Shown one piece after another: positions 43,163-53,400 of a stretch of DNA of 64,000 bases (position 1 is its first letter; each line of letters opens with the position of its first letter). The DNA comes from Palsa-147 sp049279675 (lineage in GTDB: Bacteria > Acidobacteriota > Terriglobia > Acidiferrales > UBA7541). The notes beneath the pieces were generated by a model, which was given only the letters and a program-made list of their open reading frames with translations, was not told the origin of the DNA and did not search any database. Position numbers and translations under genes: made by a program. The stretch covers positions 1 to 64,000 of the forward strand of contig JBAPOP010000085.1 in NCBI GenBank assembly GCA_049279675.1. The letters run 5' to 3'.

Positions 43163-44788
43163 TTATGGAGTTATTGGCTGGACTCCTGGCGAGTTATCTA
43201 GATCGATTGTTCCGTTGTCGGAGCGCACGAGTGCCGGGCAATAAAGGCCTCGAAGCTCGCGTCGCCACCATGTGCCGTCGGCATGTTTCGTCTTTTCGTC
43301 GGTAAACCAGTATTGCCATACGACGGCTCGAACAGTGCGAGGGGGAGATCCCGAGAAGGGATTCGAGGCAAATAGCGCGAGCACGTCCGGGCTGTTCTTC
43401 AGCAGGCGCTCCTCGGCATAAACGACGAAGGGATAGCCCCTCCAGGGACCGAGCGAGGCGAACCAGAGGTTCCAATCGAAGCGCGGCTGGTAGGGCGCGT
43501 AGATGCCCGGCGGCGTGGAGATATCTTGCGGCTTATATCGGAAGGGATAGGCGATCCACGTTTTGCCATCGCGCGTTCCCTGAAATTCGATTTCTAGCCG
43601 CTCGTGGGTCATCACCGCAAAGAGGCCGTAGCGATCGGCGACTCGAAACGGTTCGAGAAGCGTCACCGGCTTGTCTGGAAGCGGAAATTGCGGAGCAAGC
43701 ATTTCGAAAAGTTGCGCGCTCGAGGCGTAGAACACCCAGGAGAGCAAGAGGGCACCGAGCACCATGCGCGCGTCCGTGAAGATTTGGCGCGTTTTCTCGA
43801 GCCAACCGACGGCCTCTGATTCGGAGCTGACGCCCGTTCCTTTCGGGCGCATCGCAAGCAATCCTCGCCAGCGCGCTGGAAGAATTGCGTCGACGAATTT
43901 GTCGTCGAGCAGGAGAAAGCCGAGCAAGAGTACGAGGTAGTTCAAGAACGTGTAATTCGCCGTGAGGATGATGCTGATCTCGAATGGCGTGACGATAAAA
44001 AAGCAGATGATGCGGATGCGGCGCGGCAGAAACAGCATCCACACGAGGAGAATTTCAATCGTGAGGGTCAATAATGCTGCGCCGGCATGAAACCAGTGCG
44101 GGAGCAATTGTTGTACGTACCAACCGATCCACGTGGGCAACGGGCCGTTTTGGTAGTAATCGTCCATTGCGGCGAGATGCCGCCACGATTGATCGCCGCT
44201 CGCGATCTTGGCGACGCCGGATTCGAAATAAATCCTGAACCACTCCCATCGAAGCAGGAACAGGCTGGCACGCGATGGCGCGTGGGAGCGCCCAAGGCCC
44301 GGCCAAAATCCCGGCGGCGCAAAGAACATGCTGATCAATCCCGCTTCGAGGAGCATCCCGTCGGATTGATAGCCGGAAAAATCGCGTGCCGCGCTCACGA
44401 AGGAGACGTACGCCACGAAGCAAATTGCCAGCATTCCTCGCGGCCAGAAATTCGCGATGAGAAGCACCGAAGCGATCAGGCCAATCCAGCATAGAGTTTC
44501 AAGTGCGCGATCGCCGCTCCGGTACCACAGAACCGTGGGAACGAACCAAAAACGCTGCGGCCCATTGAAATAATGCGCCACAGCTTCGAGATACTCGCGC
44601 GCGGGAAGCAGTCCATCCGGACCGATGAGCCCTTTGATCTGGAATATGAGGGAATAAAATGCGGAGAAATAAATCAGGCCGAGACATCGCAGAAAAAACC
44701 ATCGCGGACCGAGGTGTTGCGGACGATCGGCTGGTCCCGGCCCGAGAAACCAGTCTAATAGACTCCGGTATTTCGCCAAGATAGACAT
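43163..44788 (-). CDS. Lipase-maturation-factor-like multi-pass membrane protein
   Basis: 541 residues. At least seven membrane helices fill ~25-370, and a soluble C-terminal domain (~400-540) follows. Elements typical of the LMF1 family are RFWFVPTVLWYRSGDRALE, DGMLLEAGLISMFFAPPGFW, 'LLRWEWFRIYFESGVAKIAS', GPLPTWIGWYVQQLLPHWFH and, near the C-terminus, 'PRFDWNLWFASLGPWRGYP'. In animals LMF1 helps lipases fold in the endoplasmic reticulum; the bacterial role is unknown. ATG 44788 (MSILAKYRS) is chosen since the earlier residues, up to 44920, are basic and unlike the family. It is divergent from the UDP-glucose dehydrogenase gene. Confidence 0.88.
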   Translation of the reverse strand: MSILAKYRSLLDWFLGPGPADRPQHLGPRWFFLRCLGLIYFSAFYSLIFQIKGLIGPDGLLPAREYLEAVAHYFNGPQRFWFVPTVLWYRSGDRALETLCWIGLIASVLLIANFWPRGMLAICFVAYVSFVSAARDFSGYQSDGMLLEAGLISMFFAPPGFWPGLGRSHAPSRASLFLLRWEWFRIYFESGVAKIASGDQSWRHLAAMDDYYQNGPLPTWIGWYVQQLLPHWFHAGAALLTLTIEILLVWMLFLPRRIRIICFFIVTPFEISIILTANYTFLNYLVLLLGFLLLDDKFVDAILPARWRGLLAMRPKGTGVSSESEAVGWLEKTRQIFTDARMVLGALLLSWVFYASSAQLFEMLAPQFPLPDKPVTLLEPFRVADRYGLFAVMTHERLEIEFQGTRDGKTWIAYPFRYKPQDISTPPGIYAPYQPRFDWNLWFASLGPWRGYPFVVYAEERLLKNSPDVLALFASNPFSGSPPRTVRAVVWQYWFTDEKTKHADGTWWRRELRGLYCPALVRSDNGTIDLDNSPGVQPITP

Positions 44789-45057
44789 TTCCGCGGCTCT
44801 CAGATTCAGCGACTGGCGATTAAATTCTTGCGCACGCCTGGGCTTGCGCATGGCTGGCCCGGCGCGTATCCCTCCGAGGCTGCGATTGCGGAGTTCGCTT
44901 GAAGCGCATGCACGCGGCATTATACAAAGGAAGGCCGCGATGCGCGGCGATGAAGCTATTGGGAAGCGGATCGCGACGGATGCGCGTCATTTGGAGAGCA
45001 TCTAAGCTTTATGGCGATGTGGAAATCTTTGAATCCAGACAGAGAAGACATCTTGCG

Positions 45058-46398
45058 ATGGTGAAAACAGCAACCGTCATCGGCTTGGGAAGATTGGGTG
45101 CGCCGCTGGCGGCGTGCCTCGCGTCGAAGGGAATGCGCGTGATCGGCGTTGATGCGGATCCGCAAAAAGTGGAGGCGCTGCGGGCTGGCCGCGCGCCAAT
45201 ATCGGAAACTGGGCTCGAATTACTCATCCACGAAAATCGAGAACGGCTCAGCGCTACCGCGAGCATTGAAGACGCCGTGGCCGCCTCGGAGATCACTTTC
45301 ATCGTGGTTGGCACACCGAGCGAGCCTTCGGGAGGTTTTTCGCTGCGCCACGTGCTGCCTGTCTGTGAAGCAATCGGTCGCGGGCTAATAACAAAAAACG
45401 AATTTCACGTAGTCGTGTTGACAAGCACCGTGCTACCGGGAATGACTGGCGGCCCCGTGAAATCGAAACTCGAAGAATTGAGTGGAAAGAAGTGCGGGCG
45501 CGACTTCGGACTGTGCTACTCGCCGGAATTTATCGCGCTCGGAAGTGTGATCCACGATTTTTTGAACCCGGACTTCGTGTTGATCGGCGAATCGGAAGCG
45601 CGTTCCGGCGATATTCTGGAAGAACTCTACCATCACGCGTGCGATTCGAAGCCGGGTGTCGCGCGCATGAATTTCGCGAATGCCGAAATCACGAAGCTGG
45701 CCGTGAACACGTACGTGACTACGAAGATCAGCTTCGCGAATATGCTGGCGCGTATCTGCGAAAGAGTTCCAGGCGGAAATGTTGACACGGTGACGGCCGC
45801 GCTCGGACTTGACACTCGCATCGGCGCGAAATACCTGAAGGGAGCGGTGAGCTACGGTGGGCCTTGCTTTCCGCGCGACAATCACGCGCTGGCCGCCCTT
45901 GCGCGGGACGTCGGCGCGACGGCAGATCTCGCGCAAGCCACCGATCAATTCAATCGCGCTCAAGTGCAATGGCTCGCAACGCTGGTGGAAAAACATATTG
46001 CTGCGGGCGGCCGAGTAGGGATTTTAGGATTGACTTACAAACCGCAAACGGACGTGGTCGAAGAATCCATTGGACTTCTTCTGGCACGAGAGTTGAGTTC
46101 GCGAGGAGTCCGCGTGAACGCGTTTGACCCCGCCGGAATGCCGAATGCGCGGCTGGCGCTCGGAGACAAAGTGCAGTTTGCGGCCTCGGCCGAGGAATGC
46201 ATTCGCAATTCTGAATTGATCGTTGTGGCGACGCCATGGAAAGAATTTCTCGATATTCCAGCCGAAAAGTGGGCCGGTGCGGACACAGAGAAAATTGTGG
46301 TGGACTGTTGGCGCGCTCTGAAACTCAACGATAAGACCGCGGGGATTCGCTATTTCGGCCTCGGCTCATCGCCGGAACGCACGATGGCCGCAACCTAG
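45058..46398 (+). CDS. UDP-glucose/UDP-N-acetyl-mannosamine-type nucleotide sugar dehydrogenase
   Basis: 446 residues. N-terminal NAD domain with VIGLGRLGAPLAACLASKG, a central helical domain with 'NFANAEITKLAVNTYVTTK' and the catalytic C270 in GPCFPRDNHALAAL, then a C-terminal UDP-binding domain with GLTYKPQTDVVEESIGLLLA. The family oxidises UDP-hexoses to uronic acids in two steps. GPCFPRDN fits UDP-glucose dehydrogenase best. ATG 45058 starts directly before the Rossmann fold; the frame is open to 44899 but that part is basic and unlike the family. A glycosyltransferase-like gene follows after 67 bases, suggesting surface polysaccharide synthesis. Confidence 0.9.
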   Translation: MVKTATVIGLGRLGAPLAACLASKGMRVIGVDADPQKVEALRAGRAPISETGLELLIHENRERLSATASIEDAVAASEITFIVVGTPSEPSGGFSLRHVLPVCEAIGRGLITKNEFHVVVLTSTVLPGMTGGPVKSKLEELSGKKCGRDFGLCYSPEFIALGSVIHDFLNPDFVLIGESEARSGDILEELYHHACDSKPGVARMNFANAEITKLAVNTYVTTKISFANMLARICERVPGGNVDTVTAALGLDTRIGAKYLKGAVSYGGPCFPRDNHALAALARDVGATADLAQATDQFNRAQVQWLATLVEKHIAAGGRVGILGLTYKPQTDVVEESIGLLLARELSSRGVRVNAFDPAGMPNARLALGDKVQFAASAEECIRNSELIVVATPWKEFLDIPAEKWAGADTEKIVVDCWRALKLNDKTAGIRYFGLGSSPERTMAAT

Positions 46399-46465
46399 CG
46401 AGCTTCCGAACGGCCGGCGTCAGAACGGCATCATTAGAGATGACAATCAGTTTCCGGAGAAGCAA

Positions 46466-47356
46466 TTGCTCACGCTCTTCGCGATGCCCAAACCGTTCGA
46501 AGGGCACATCGGAATCATCCAGCGCAATGCGGTGACGAGCTGGACGCGAATGTCGCCGCGGCCTGAGATTATTCTCTTCGGCGACGAAGCGGGGACGGCG
46601 GAGATCGCGAAAGAGCTCGTCGTGCGCCACGTTCCGGACGTGAAGCGCAACGAAATAGGCACGCCGTATCTCAACGATCTATTTCAAAAGGCGCAGAGCC
46701 TCGCGAGCCATCCGGCCGTATGCTACGTCAACGCAGACATTATTCTCTTCGACGATTTTGCGGCGGCTGCCGCTACGGTCGCTGCCTGGCGTCCGGTTTA
46801 TCTGATGGCTGGGCGGCGGTGGGACATCGACATCACTTCTCCGTTGGATTTTAGCGCCGAGAATTGGGGGGAACGGCTGCGGCGCGACGTTGCGGCGCGA
46901 GGCAAACGCCGGTCGGTAAGTTGGATCGATTACTTCGCATTCACGCGCGGGATGTATCGCGACATGCCAACACTGCTGCTGGGGCGAGTTTGGTGGGACA
47001 ACTGGCTGGTTTGGCAAGCGCGTGCGCTCGGCGCACCTGTGGTCGATTCGTCTCCGCGCGTCCTCGCGGTACACCAGAATCACACGTACGGTCATCCCGG
47101 CGGCTTCTTCGGAATCTGGCAGAGCGATGAAGGGCAGTGGAACGAGCGCCTCGTCGACGGCGGGAAAAATGCGCGCACGCTGCGCGATGCAAACTATAAG
47201 CTGGGCCGATTCGGCATCCGGCCAAACGTGGAAGCGGCGGTCGAGCGCTGGTGGAAATCTCTTGGCAAGCGCGCGCGCAAAGATAAGGCTACGCCGCAAG
47301 CGAATGCTGTATCGAGTGATGCCGACTCTGAGGGAACTGCTCCTAAAACCGATTAG
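46466..47356 (+). CDS. Glycosyltransferase-like (GT-A-type) protein
   Basis: 296 residues. The first ~110 residues have a GT-A-like layout: LFAMPKPFEGHIGIIQRNAV, PEIILFGDEAGTAEIAKEL, then CYVNADIILFDDF with a DxD-like acidic cluster at the expected place for nucleotide-sugar binding. The rest has SWIDYFAFTRGMYRDMPTL and GRVWWDNWLVWQARALG. There is no signal peptide or membrane helix. I call it a probable glycosyltransferase, not a certain one; family number and acceptor are unknown. TTG start with GGAGA 5 bases upstream. It follows the nucleotide sugar dehydrogenase by 67 bases and is convergent with the caspase-like gene. Confidence 0.65.
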   Translation: MLTLFAMPKPFEGHIGIIQRNAVTSWTRMSPRPEIILFGDEAGTAEIAKELVVRHVPDVKRNEIGTPYLNDLFQKAQSLASHPAVCYVNADIILFDDFAAAAATVAAWRPVYLMAGRRWDIDITSPLDFSAENWGERLRRDVAARGKRRSVSWIDYFAFTRGMYRDMPTLLLGRVWWDNWLVWQARALGAPVVDSSPRVLAVHQNHTYGHPGGFFGIWQSDEGQWNERLVDGGKNARTLRDANYKLGRFGIRPNVEAAVERWWKSLGKRARKDKATPQANAVSSDADSEGTAPKTD

Positions 47357-47378
47357 GCGGATTGAGATTGAGCGCAGT

Positions 47379-48659
47379 CTACTGCGTGGCGAACTGTGTG
47401 CCCGTCGCGTTCGTGAACACGCGGGCGGTAGTCGGAGCAACGCCAAGGACGATATCGTTGCCGAGTTGACTCGTATCGAGGACGGGCGTTTGTCCGGGAG
47501 GAGTTACGCCACTCGCGCCCTCAGCGCTCACGCCGCGATTCCCGGCATTCCTCGCGGCGACCGCTTTTGAGACTTGCTCCTTCACGTACGCATAGACCTG
47601 TTGAATGTTATTCATCCCGCCGTTTTGCCGAAGCGCATCGAGAAGGAAATGGGTGAAATATCCGTTCTCGTATGGCGCGCCTTCGTACGAGACCTGATCC
47701 TCAGAGCTCGAGGCTACAATCGCGCGTCCGACACCCTGGCCGATTCGCTCGAGAGCGCCTCGCGAAGGCGCCGCGTCGGCAAGTCCAAGCGCGCGCTCCT
47801 TGGCCTCGACCGTTGCAGCGCCGCTGTGGCATGTATCGAGAAGAATCACGGTTCGCCGCGCTTTGATGCGGCTGCGCACGATGTCCGACAAATCGACCAT
47901 GGGCATTGCGGTGGCAAAGAGACTGTCCTGAGGCTGCAGTTCGGTATCCGTCGTAACGACGTAGTTCACGTCCGCCGTGTCCATGGATCGCGCCGTGCCG
48001 TGACTCGCGAGAAAGATCACGACAAGATCGTCTTCCTGGGCCATCCGCGAGAGCCAATTTAATTCTTCCTTGAGCTGGCGCGTGGTCACTCTCTCCGACA
48101 GGACGTGAACGTTTGAAGGCTTGAATCGGCCGACCTTCGGGTCCTGCAGAAGCGCTGCGAAATCCTTGGCGTCTTTGCTCGTGTACGCGAGGTCGAGTCC
48201 GCGCTCGTTGAAGCGTGAAATTCCAATGGCGAGAGCCCATTTTTCTCGTACCGGAGAAAGTTCCGTTCTTCCCGGCTGGACGGGCGCGGCGAGAATGAAA
48301 GGATTTGCGTTTTCATTCAGCGCATCGGAACCGAACAGTTTGGCTTTGCTCAACGCATAGTTGGCGTTTGGAGAGCGGCCGAGCTTTGCCTCGAAGAGCG
48401 AGCGGTAATACCACGCGTCGCCATAGGTGGGGCACACTTCGTTTGCGTGCTTCAGGAGTTGGAGTCCGTCTGCGACTTCAGAATCCGTGCCGGTCTTGAT
48501 GTGCTCGAGGCCTTGCACGACGAGGTCTTTCGCCGCGCCGCATTTTTCGCCTTGAGCGGAAACATTCATTGGAAGAAAGACAGAGAGCAGCATCGCGGCC
48601 GCCAAAAGTTTGCCGGTGATTTTGCGCGGCGCGAGCGAGGATGAAAAAGGAATGCTCAT
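47379..48659 (-). CDS. Secreted caspase-like (peptidase C14) protein
   Basis: 426 residues. A signal peptide (~14-35, ending NVSAQ) precedes a TPR-like helical region (~38-110, 'DGLQLLKHANEVCPTYGDAW'). The caspase fold (~135-375) has WALAIGISRFNERGLDLAY, the catalytic H220 in VIFLASHGTARS and C277 in VILLDTCHSGAA, with FTHFLLDALRQNGGMN after it. The His-Cys dyad is intact, so it may be active; specificity is probably for basic residues, as in metacaspases (family inference). The C-terminal ~50 residues are Gly/Thr/Pro-rich. It starts 37 bases after the stop of the 516-residue secreted-protein gene and most likely shares its transcript. Confidence 0.9.
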   Translation of the reverse strand: MSIPFSSSLAPRKITGKLLAAAMLLSVFLPMNVSAQGEKCGAAKDLVVQGLEHIKTGTDSEVADGLQLLKHANEVCPTYGDAWYYRSLFEAKLGRSPNANYALSKAKLFGSDALNENANPFILAAPVQPGRTELSPVREKWALAIGISRFNERGLDLAYTSKDAKDFAALLQDPKVGRFKPSNVHVLSERVTTRQLKEELNWLSRMAQEDDLVVIFLASHGTARSMDTADVNYVVTTDTELQPQDSLFATAMPMVDLSDIVRSRIKARRTVILLDTCHSGAATVEAKERALGLADAAPSRGALERIGQGVGRAIVASSSEDQVSYEGAPYENGYFTHFLLDALRQNGGMNNIQQVYAYVKEQVSKAVAARNAGNRGVSAEGASGVTPPGQTPVLDTSQLGNDIVLGVAPTTARVFTNATGTQFATQ

Positions 48660-48696
48660 GAATTCCGTTGGTGTAGCAGTCGCTGACGATCCACGG

Positions 48697-50247
48697 TCAA
48701 TTGGAAGCTGGCGGCGACGTGTGGTGCGTTGATCGCTTATCGCGTTCGCGCATTGCGCTTACGACTTTGCCTTTGACGCCATTCTGTGCGAGTTGAATTA
48801 AGGCATCCGGCGAGAGATCGAATCGCACGGACGCGGCATCATGAATCGCACCGACGATGGTGTCCTCGTCGACTCCGGATTTCGCCATTTTGACGACCTC
48901 CGCGTTTGTGAGAGCAGGCGTAGCGGGAGCCTTCTGGCCGGAAGAAGAGCCGCCGGAATTTGAAGTCTTGTTTGGCGTCGAAGTCTTTGGCGTCGAACTC
49001 GTCGATCCGGAGTGAGGAGTAGCAGATCGCGTGCCGGAACCCGTCTTGGCAGGCGGCGCAGTTGCGACGCTCGCCACCGCCGCCGGAGGATGAGTAGGAG
49101 CGGCGGGAGGAGGCGCGGACGCCGCGGCCGTGCTCGCCTCAAGCGCTCGATAGTGTTCGATGGCGGTCTCGATGCGAGTCTGCGGTTCCATGAAATACCT
49201 CTCGGAAGGCTTCGCGTCGAGTGCTTTGCCGTAGTTGATGGCGGCTTCGTCGAGAAGTTTTTTTGCTGCCGCATGATCTTCCGATTTGTAGGCTTCGGCT
49301 TCGTAGCCGACACCGATGTCGTAGAGACGATAAGCATCGAGAGTCGGGTCGGGGAAGGGCTGCATGGTCTCAAGGCTTTCGAGATAGCGGCTCCAGAGTC
49401 CGGTCTCGGCAAGTTTGACGGGCGCATCCAGTTGCTTTCCGTGTGCGAGCGTCACTTCAATCACTTCATTCGTATTGACCAAGCGGGCGGCAACTTGCGA
49501 GACGACGCGCGTAACCAGAATGCTTCTTAGCTGATCGGGCGTCGGCGCCGTCCCCGTCTCTTCCGTCTTCTTGCCCGCGAGGCGCTTAAAGGGATCGACC
49601 ACTTTCGATCCGATGGATTCGTTTGCGGCTGCGTTCGTACCTTCCTCAAAATCCTGGGAGTATTTGGCGGTGATATTGTCGGAGTCAATCACGCGAGAAC
49701 TTTTGTCGCGCGCCTGATAGGCGACCGTCAGCGTTCCGGTAACTTTGTAATACTTCTTCTGCTGCTCAACGCTTTTCTGCGCCGCGACTTCATTGCGGGA
49801 GAAGGGCACTGGGGGAGGAGTCTCGAACCCGGTGATCGTACAGTTGATCTGAAGCTCGGGTGAGCCCTTCTCGACGTGAAGCCGCATGTCTTCTCTCTGC
49901 AGCTCAGTGGGAAGCAGATCGGCCAAGGATTGTGCCACGTTGTTTCGAGACGCTTCGCGCGCCGTTACTCGAACGTCGAATGACGTGCCCGTGAAATGCA
50001 CGGCCGCGGGCAGACGGCGCTGCATTGTTACTTTCTTCTTTCCGGATCCGAAACTTTGCGCGCTAGCGGAGGAAAGAGGCAGAAAACAAACACACATTGC
50101 GAACGCGATGCAGGTAAGAACAAGAGGATTGCAGCTCGAGCTTCGCGCATATTCGCTTCGACCGGCCGGCCAAATCTCCCCAGCGGAAGCTACCTGGGGA
50201 CTTTGGAACCGGCGCAGCGATGGCATGTCTGTGAGCCCGAAGTTCAT
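48697..50247 (-). CDS. Exported protein with low-complexity linker, partner of caspase-like gene
   Basis: 516 residues, no named family. A hydrophobic segment at ~41-63 (LVLTCIAFAMCVCFLPL) with a long N-terminal extension looks like a late signal or anchor. Residues ~65-330 form a domain with 'GTSFDVRVTAREASRNNVAQ', GSPELQINCTITGFETPPP and GTLTVAYQARDKSSRVIDSD. Residues ~300-370 are helical and TPR-like; ~375-445 is an Ala/Pro/Ser/Thr-rich linker. The end carries LTNAEVVKMAKSGVDEDTI and FDLSPDALIQLAQNGVKGKV, a short helical module I associate with secreted acidobacterial proteins. AGGAG lies 10 bases before the ATG. The caspase gene follows 37 bases later. Confidence 0.75.
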   Translation of the reverse strand: MNFGLTDMPSLRRFQSPQVASAGEIWPAGRSEYARSSSCNPLVLTCIAFAMCVCFLPLSSASAQSFGSGKKKVTMQRRLPAAVHFTGTSFDVRVTAREASRNNVAQSLADLLPTELQREDMRLHVEKGSPELQINCTITGFETPPPVPFSRNEVAAQKSVEQQKKYYKVTGTLTVAYQARDKSSRVIDSDNITAKYSQDFEEGTNAAANESIGSKVVDPFKRLAGKKTEETGTAPTPDQLRSILVTRVVSQVAARLVNTNEVIEVTLAHGKQLDAPVKLAETGLWSRYLESLETMQPFPDPTLDAYRLYDIGVGYEAEAYKSEDHAAAKKLLDEAAINYGKALDAKPSERYFMEPQTRIETAIEHYRALEASTAAASAPPPAAPTHPPAAVASVATAPPAKTGSGTRSATPHSGSTSSTPKTSTPNKTSNSGGSSSGQKAPATPALTNAEVVKMAKSGVDEDTIVGAIHDAASVRFDLSPDALIQLAQNGVKGKVVSAMRERDKRSTHHTSPPASN

Positions 50248-50407
50248 GATTCGTGAGCTCCTACTGCGGGGAGACTCGCGAATCTTAACAAAGCGGCGCT
50301 GCAGTTACAATTATTCGAAGTAGCCTCGGTCTCCGAGCCGGCGAGCGATCCACCACGCACTGCAATTCAGTCTACAGTTTTGCGCTATATCGCTGCTGCA
50401 ATTACAT

Positions 50408-53400
50408 TTACGGTGAGTGTGGCGAATAATCCACACGAAGCGTCAAAATCTCATAGGGGTGAATCGGCGTCACAATCTGATTTCCCCCAGTGATTAAAAC
50501 GGGAGATCCGTCCGAGTGCTCCATCAGGTTCACTATCGTCGCACCAGTCGCGCCATCGGGCACAGTGATATGCACGTCGCTGTTCTTACCAGCCCATTCA
50601 TAAAGACGCAGAATCAGGGCATCTCCGTCCTCAGCTTTCTTCAATGCAGTTAGTACAGTGTTCTCGGGTGATGTGCTCACGAACGACTTCCGTGGCGGCA
50701 ACGTTCCGTCATGTGCTTCAATTTGCTCGGCCGTGAGCTTGTAGTTGAACTCATAGCCGCGACGGACTGTAAGCGCTTGCTTCCAGGTGCCGGCGTGAGG
50801 ATAGAGAGAATAGCTGAAATCGTGATGGCCGCGGTCCGCATCATGGTCGGGCCAGGTGGGTGACCGCAGCAAGGAAAGCCGCAGCACGTTTCGCTTGGCA
50901 TCGTAACCATACTTAGAATTGTTGATCAGGCTGAAGCCGTGTTGCGCGTCGCCAAGGTCGGCCCAGCGCAGAGCCGGGACTTCGAATTTGGCGGCTTCCC
51001 AACTGTTGTCGCGCGTCGTGGGGCGTTCGATAGAACCGTAGGGAATTTCGTATGCCGCGGAATCGCTTGACGCCGCGAGAGGAAACGCAGCCTTGAGCAG
51101 GACGTGCGTTTCGTGCCAATCGATGTGGTTGGCGATGTCGACGCGATCGAGGCTCGCGTACAAAGATATGTCCTGAACGAATTTTGAGTTCTGCCAGGCG
51201 CGGGTGACGCGGATTGTGGCGCGCAGAGGACCGCTTTCGATTAGTTGGACTGAATCGGCCTTGTCCAGTTTGTCGAAATGCTGTTCGAAGTTCGCGTCAA
51301 TGTTCCACGCGTCGTAATCTTTGGGCGTGTCTTTGAATGCTACGAGTTCGTTTCCGCATCCTCCCGCGGCAATGGACTCGAACGACGATTTCTTGTCATA
51401 GAGGCTCGTGATGCAGCCTGTTTGCGAATCAATCGTGACGCGAAGCGCGGAGTTCTCAAGCGTCAGTCCGTTCGCTTTCAACTCGCTCTGCGGAACGCTG
51501 TCACCGGACTTGACGTGCAGGACCTCGTAGCCGAGTGCCGGAACATCTCTCACTTCCACGAGCAGATGAAACGTGTTCGTTGCCGTCTCGCTGGATAGAA
51601 CCTGAACCGGCAAGGATTTGCCTTGCGCGTCAAGAACGGAGAGACCTTTCTTCGCCGGTTCGGGCATTTGCACGTCGAACGGAACGACGTCCTTCCTCGT
51701 CCAGGCTAATGGATTCATCACGAGAACCGGAACACCGGGAATGAACTGCGTGTCCACGCTCGCCGCGATCGCGTGAAGCGCGTCCGTCGTGGCATCGCGC
51801 GCCGTCCAGCGAACCACGTCGTAATCGCGCTGCGCGTCCTTATAAATGACGCCGATGCCGGAACCCGCCGCGAGATCGTGGAATTGATTGAAGAGAACTT
51901 TTTTCCAGGCTTCCGTAAGCGGCGCGGCGGGATAAGGATTTCCCGCAAGCCACGCGAGCGAAGAATATTTTTCTGCATTGAGGAGTTGCTCTTCGCTATC
52001 GCGCATATTGCGCTTGTGATTGGCTTGGGTGGTGAAAACGCCACGGTGGTATTCGAAATAAAGCTCGTCGTTCCAGATGGGGAGACTGGTTTTTCCTTCA
52101 GGCGGCGCGGGCAAGCTGGCTTTTCCCGCCGCCATTACCTTGTAATTCCAGACGGGCGCGTGTTCGGTGTCGAGTTTCGTTTCGATGTCGGAAAAGAAGC
52201 TCTGAGCCACGCCAAATGTCATCGACGGATAAATCAACTTCGAGTCGGTCCAGTGAATTCCGTCGTCGAGCATGGCGCGAGTGGGCCCGCCACCGTGGTC
52301 GCCGACGCCATAGAGATGCATCATTTCCGAGAGTCCGGGGTTCAGCTCGCGAGCCCGATTCACATCGCTTGCGATCCGCACGGGTTCAATTTCGTTCACG
52401 TAGTCGTGCGGGAAGTATGTGAGGACGCGGCTGCCGTCGGGCGACTGCCACCAGAATAATTTCAACGGCAATTGGTTCGTGTCGTTCCATGCCATTTTTT
52501 GCGTGACGAAATAGTCCACGCCCGACTTCTTGTAAATTTGCGGCAATTGCCACGTGTATCCGAACGAATCTGGATTCCAGCCGATGCGAATATCGACGCC
52601 GAACTTTTCTTTGAAGTAGCGCTTGCCGATCAGAAGTTGGCGAACGAGCGATTCGCCGTCTGGCATGTTCAAGTCCGGCTCGACCCACATTCCGCCAACC
52701 AATTCCCAGCGGCCCTCTTTCACGCGCTCGACAATTTGGTGATATTCGGCGGGGTATTTCTGTTCGACCCAGTCGCTATAGGCAGCGGCGGATTGCGTAT
52801 AGGTGTATCGCGGATATTCGTCCATGAGCTGAAGCGCTGTCGAGAAAGTGCGGCGGACGACGTCCACGGTTTCCGTCCAGGGCCAAAGCCAAGCCGCGTC
52901 GATGTGCGAATTGCCGGTTAGCCGGATCGAGGTCTGTTGCAATTGGGGCTTGATGGCTTCGAGTGACGCCTGCGCCTTATTCAGCGAATCGTCGAACGCC
53001 TTTTGATCGGCTGCGTGCAATGCTTTGAGATCAATCAAGCTTGCGGACTTTTCGAGTTGACCGAGAACTTCCGTTGAGTTCGCGCCGAGCGTTGGTAGAA
53101 GTGCGGCAATGGACATCATTTCCTGGCGGAGATCGTCGGGATTGGGACGCGAAGACGCGAACTCAACGCGGACATGCGCGCCCACGAAGGACTTTTGGTC
53201 CACGGTGTGCAACAGCTTCACCGCTACCAGCGCTCGATTGCCGGGCGACGCTTGATCGAATAGCACCATCGGCTCCAGGTCGTCGCCCATTGCGACGCGC
53301 CGTCCGTTGAAATAAATGATTTGCGGCATCGGACCGTTGGCGTCGGCTTCAAATTGAAACCAAATTCGGGCGCCGGTGAGGTGGTAGCCGTTGAGCGTTT

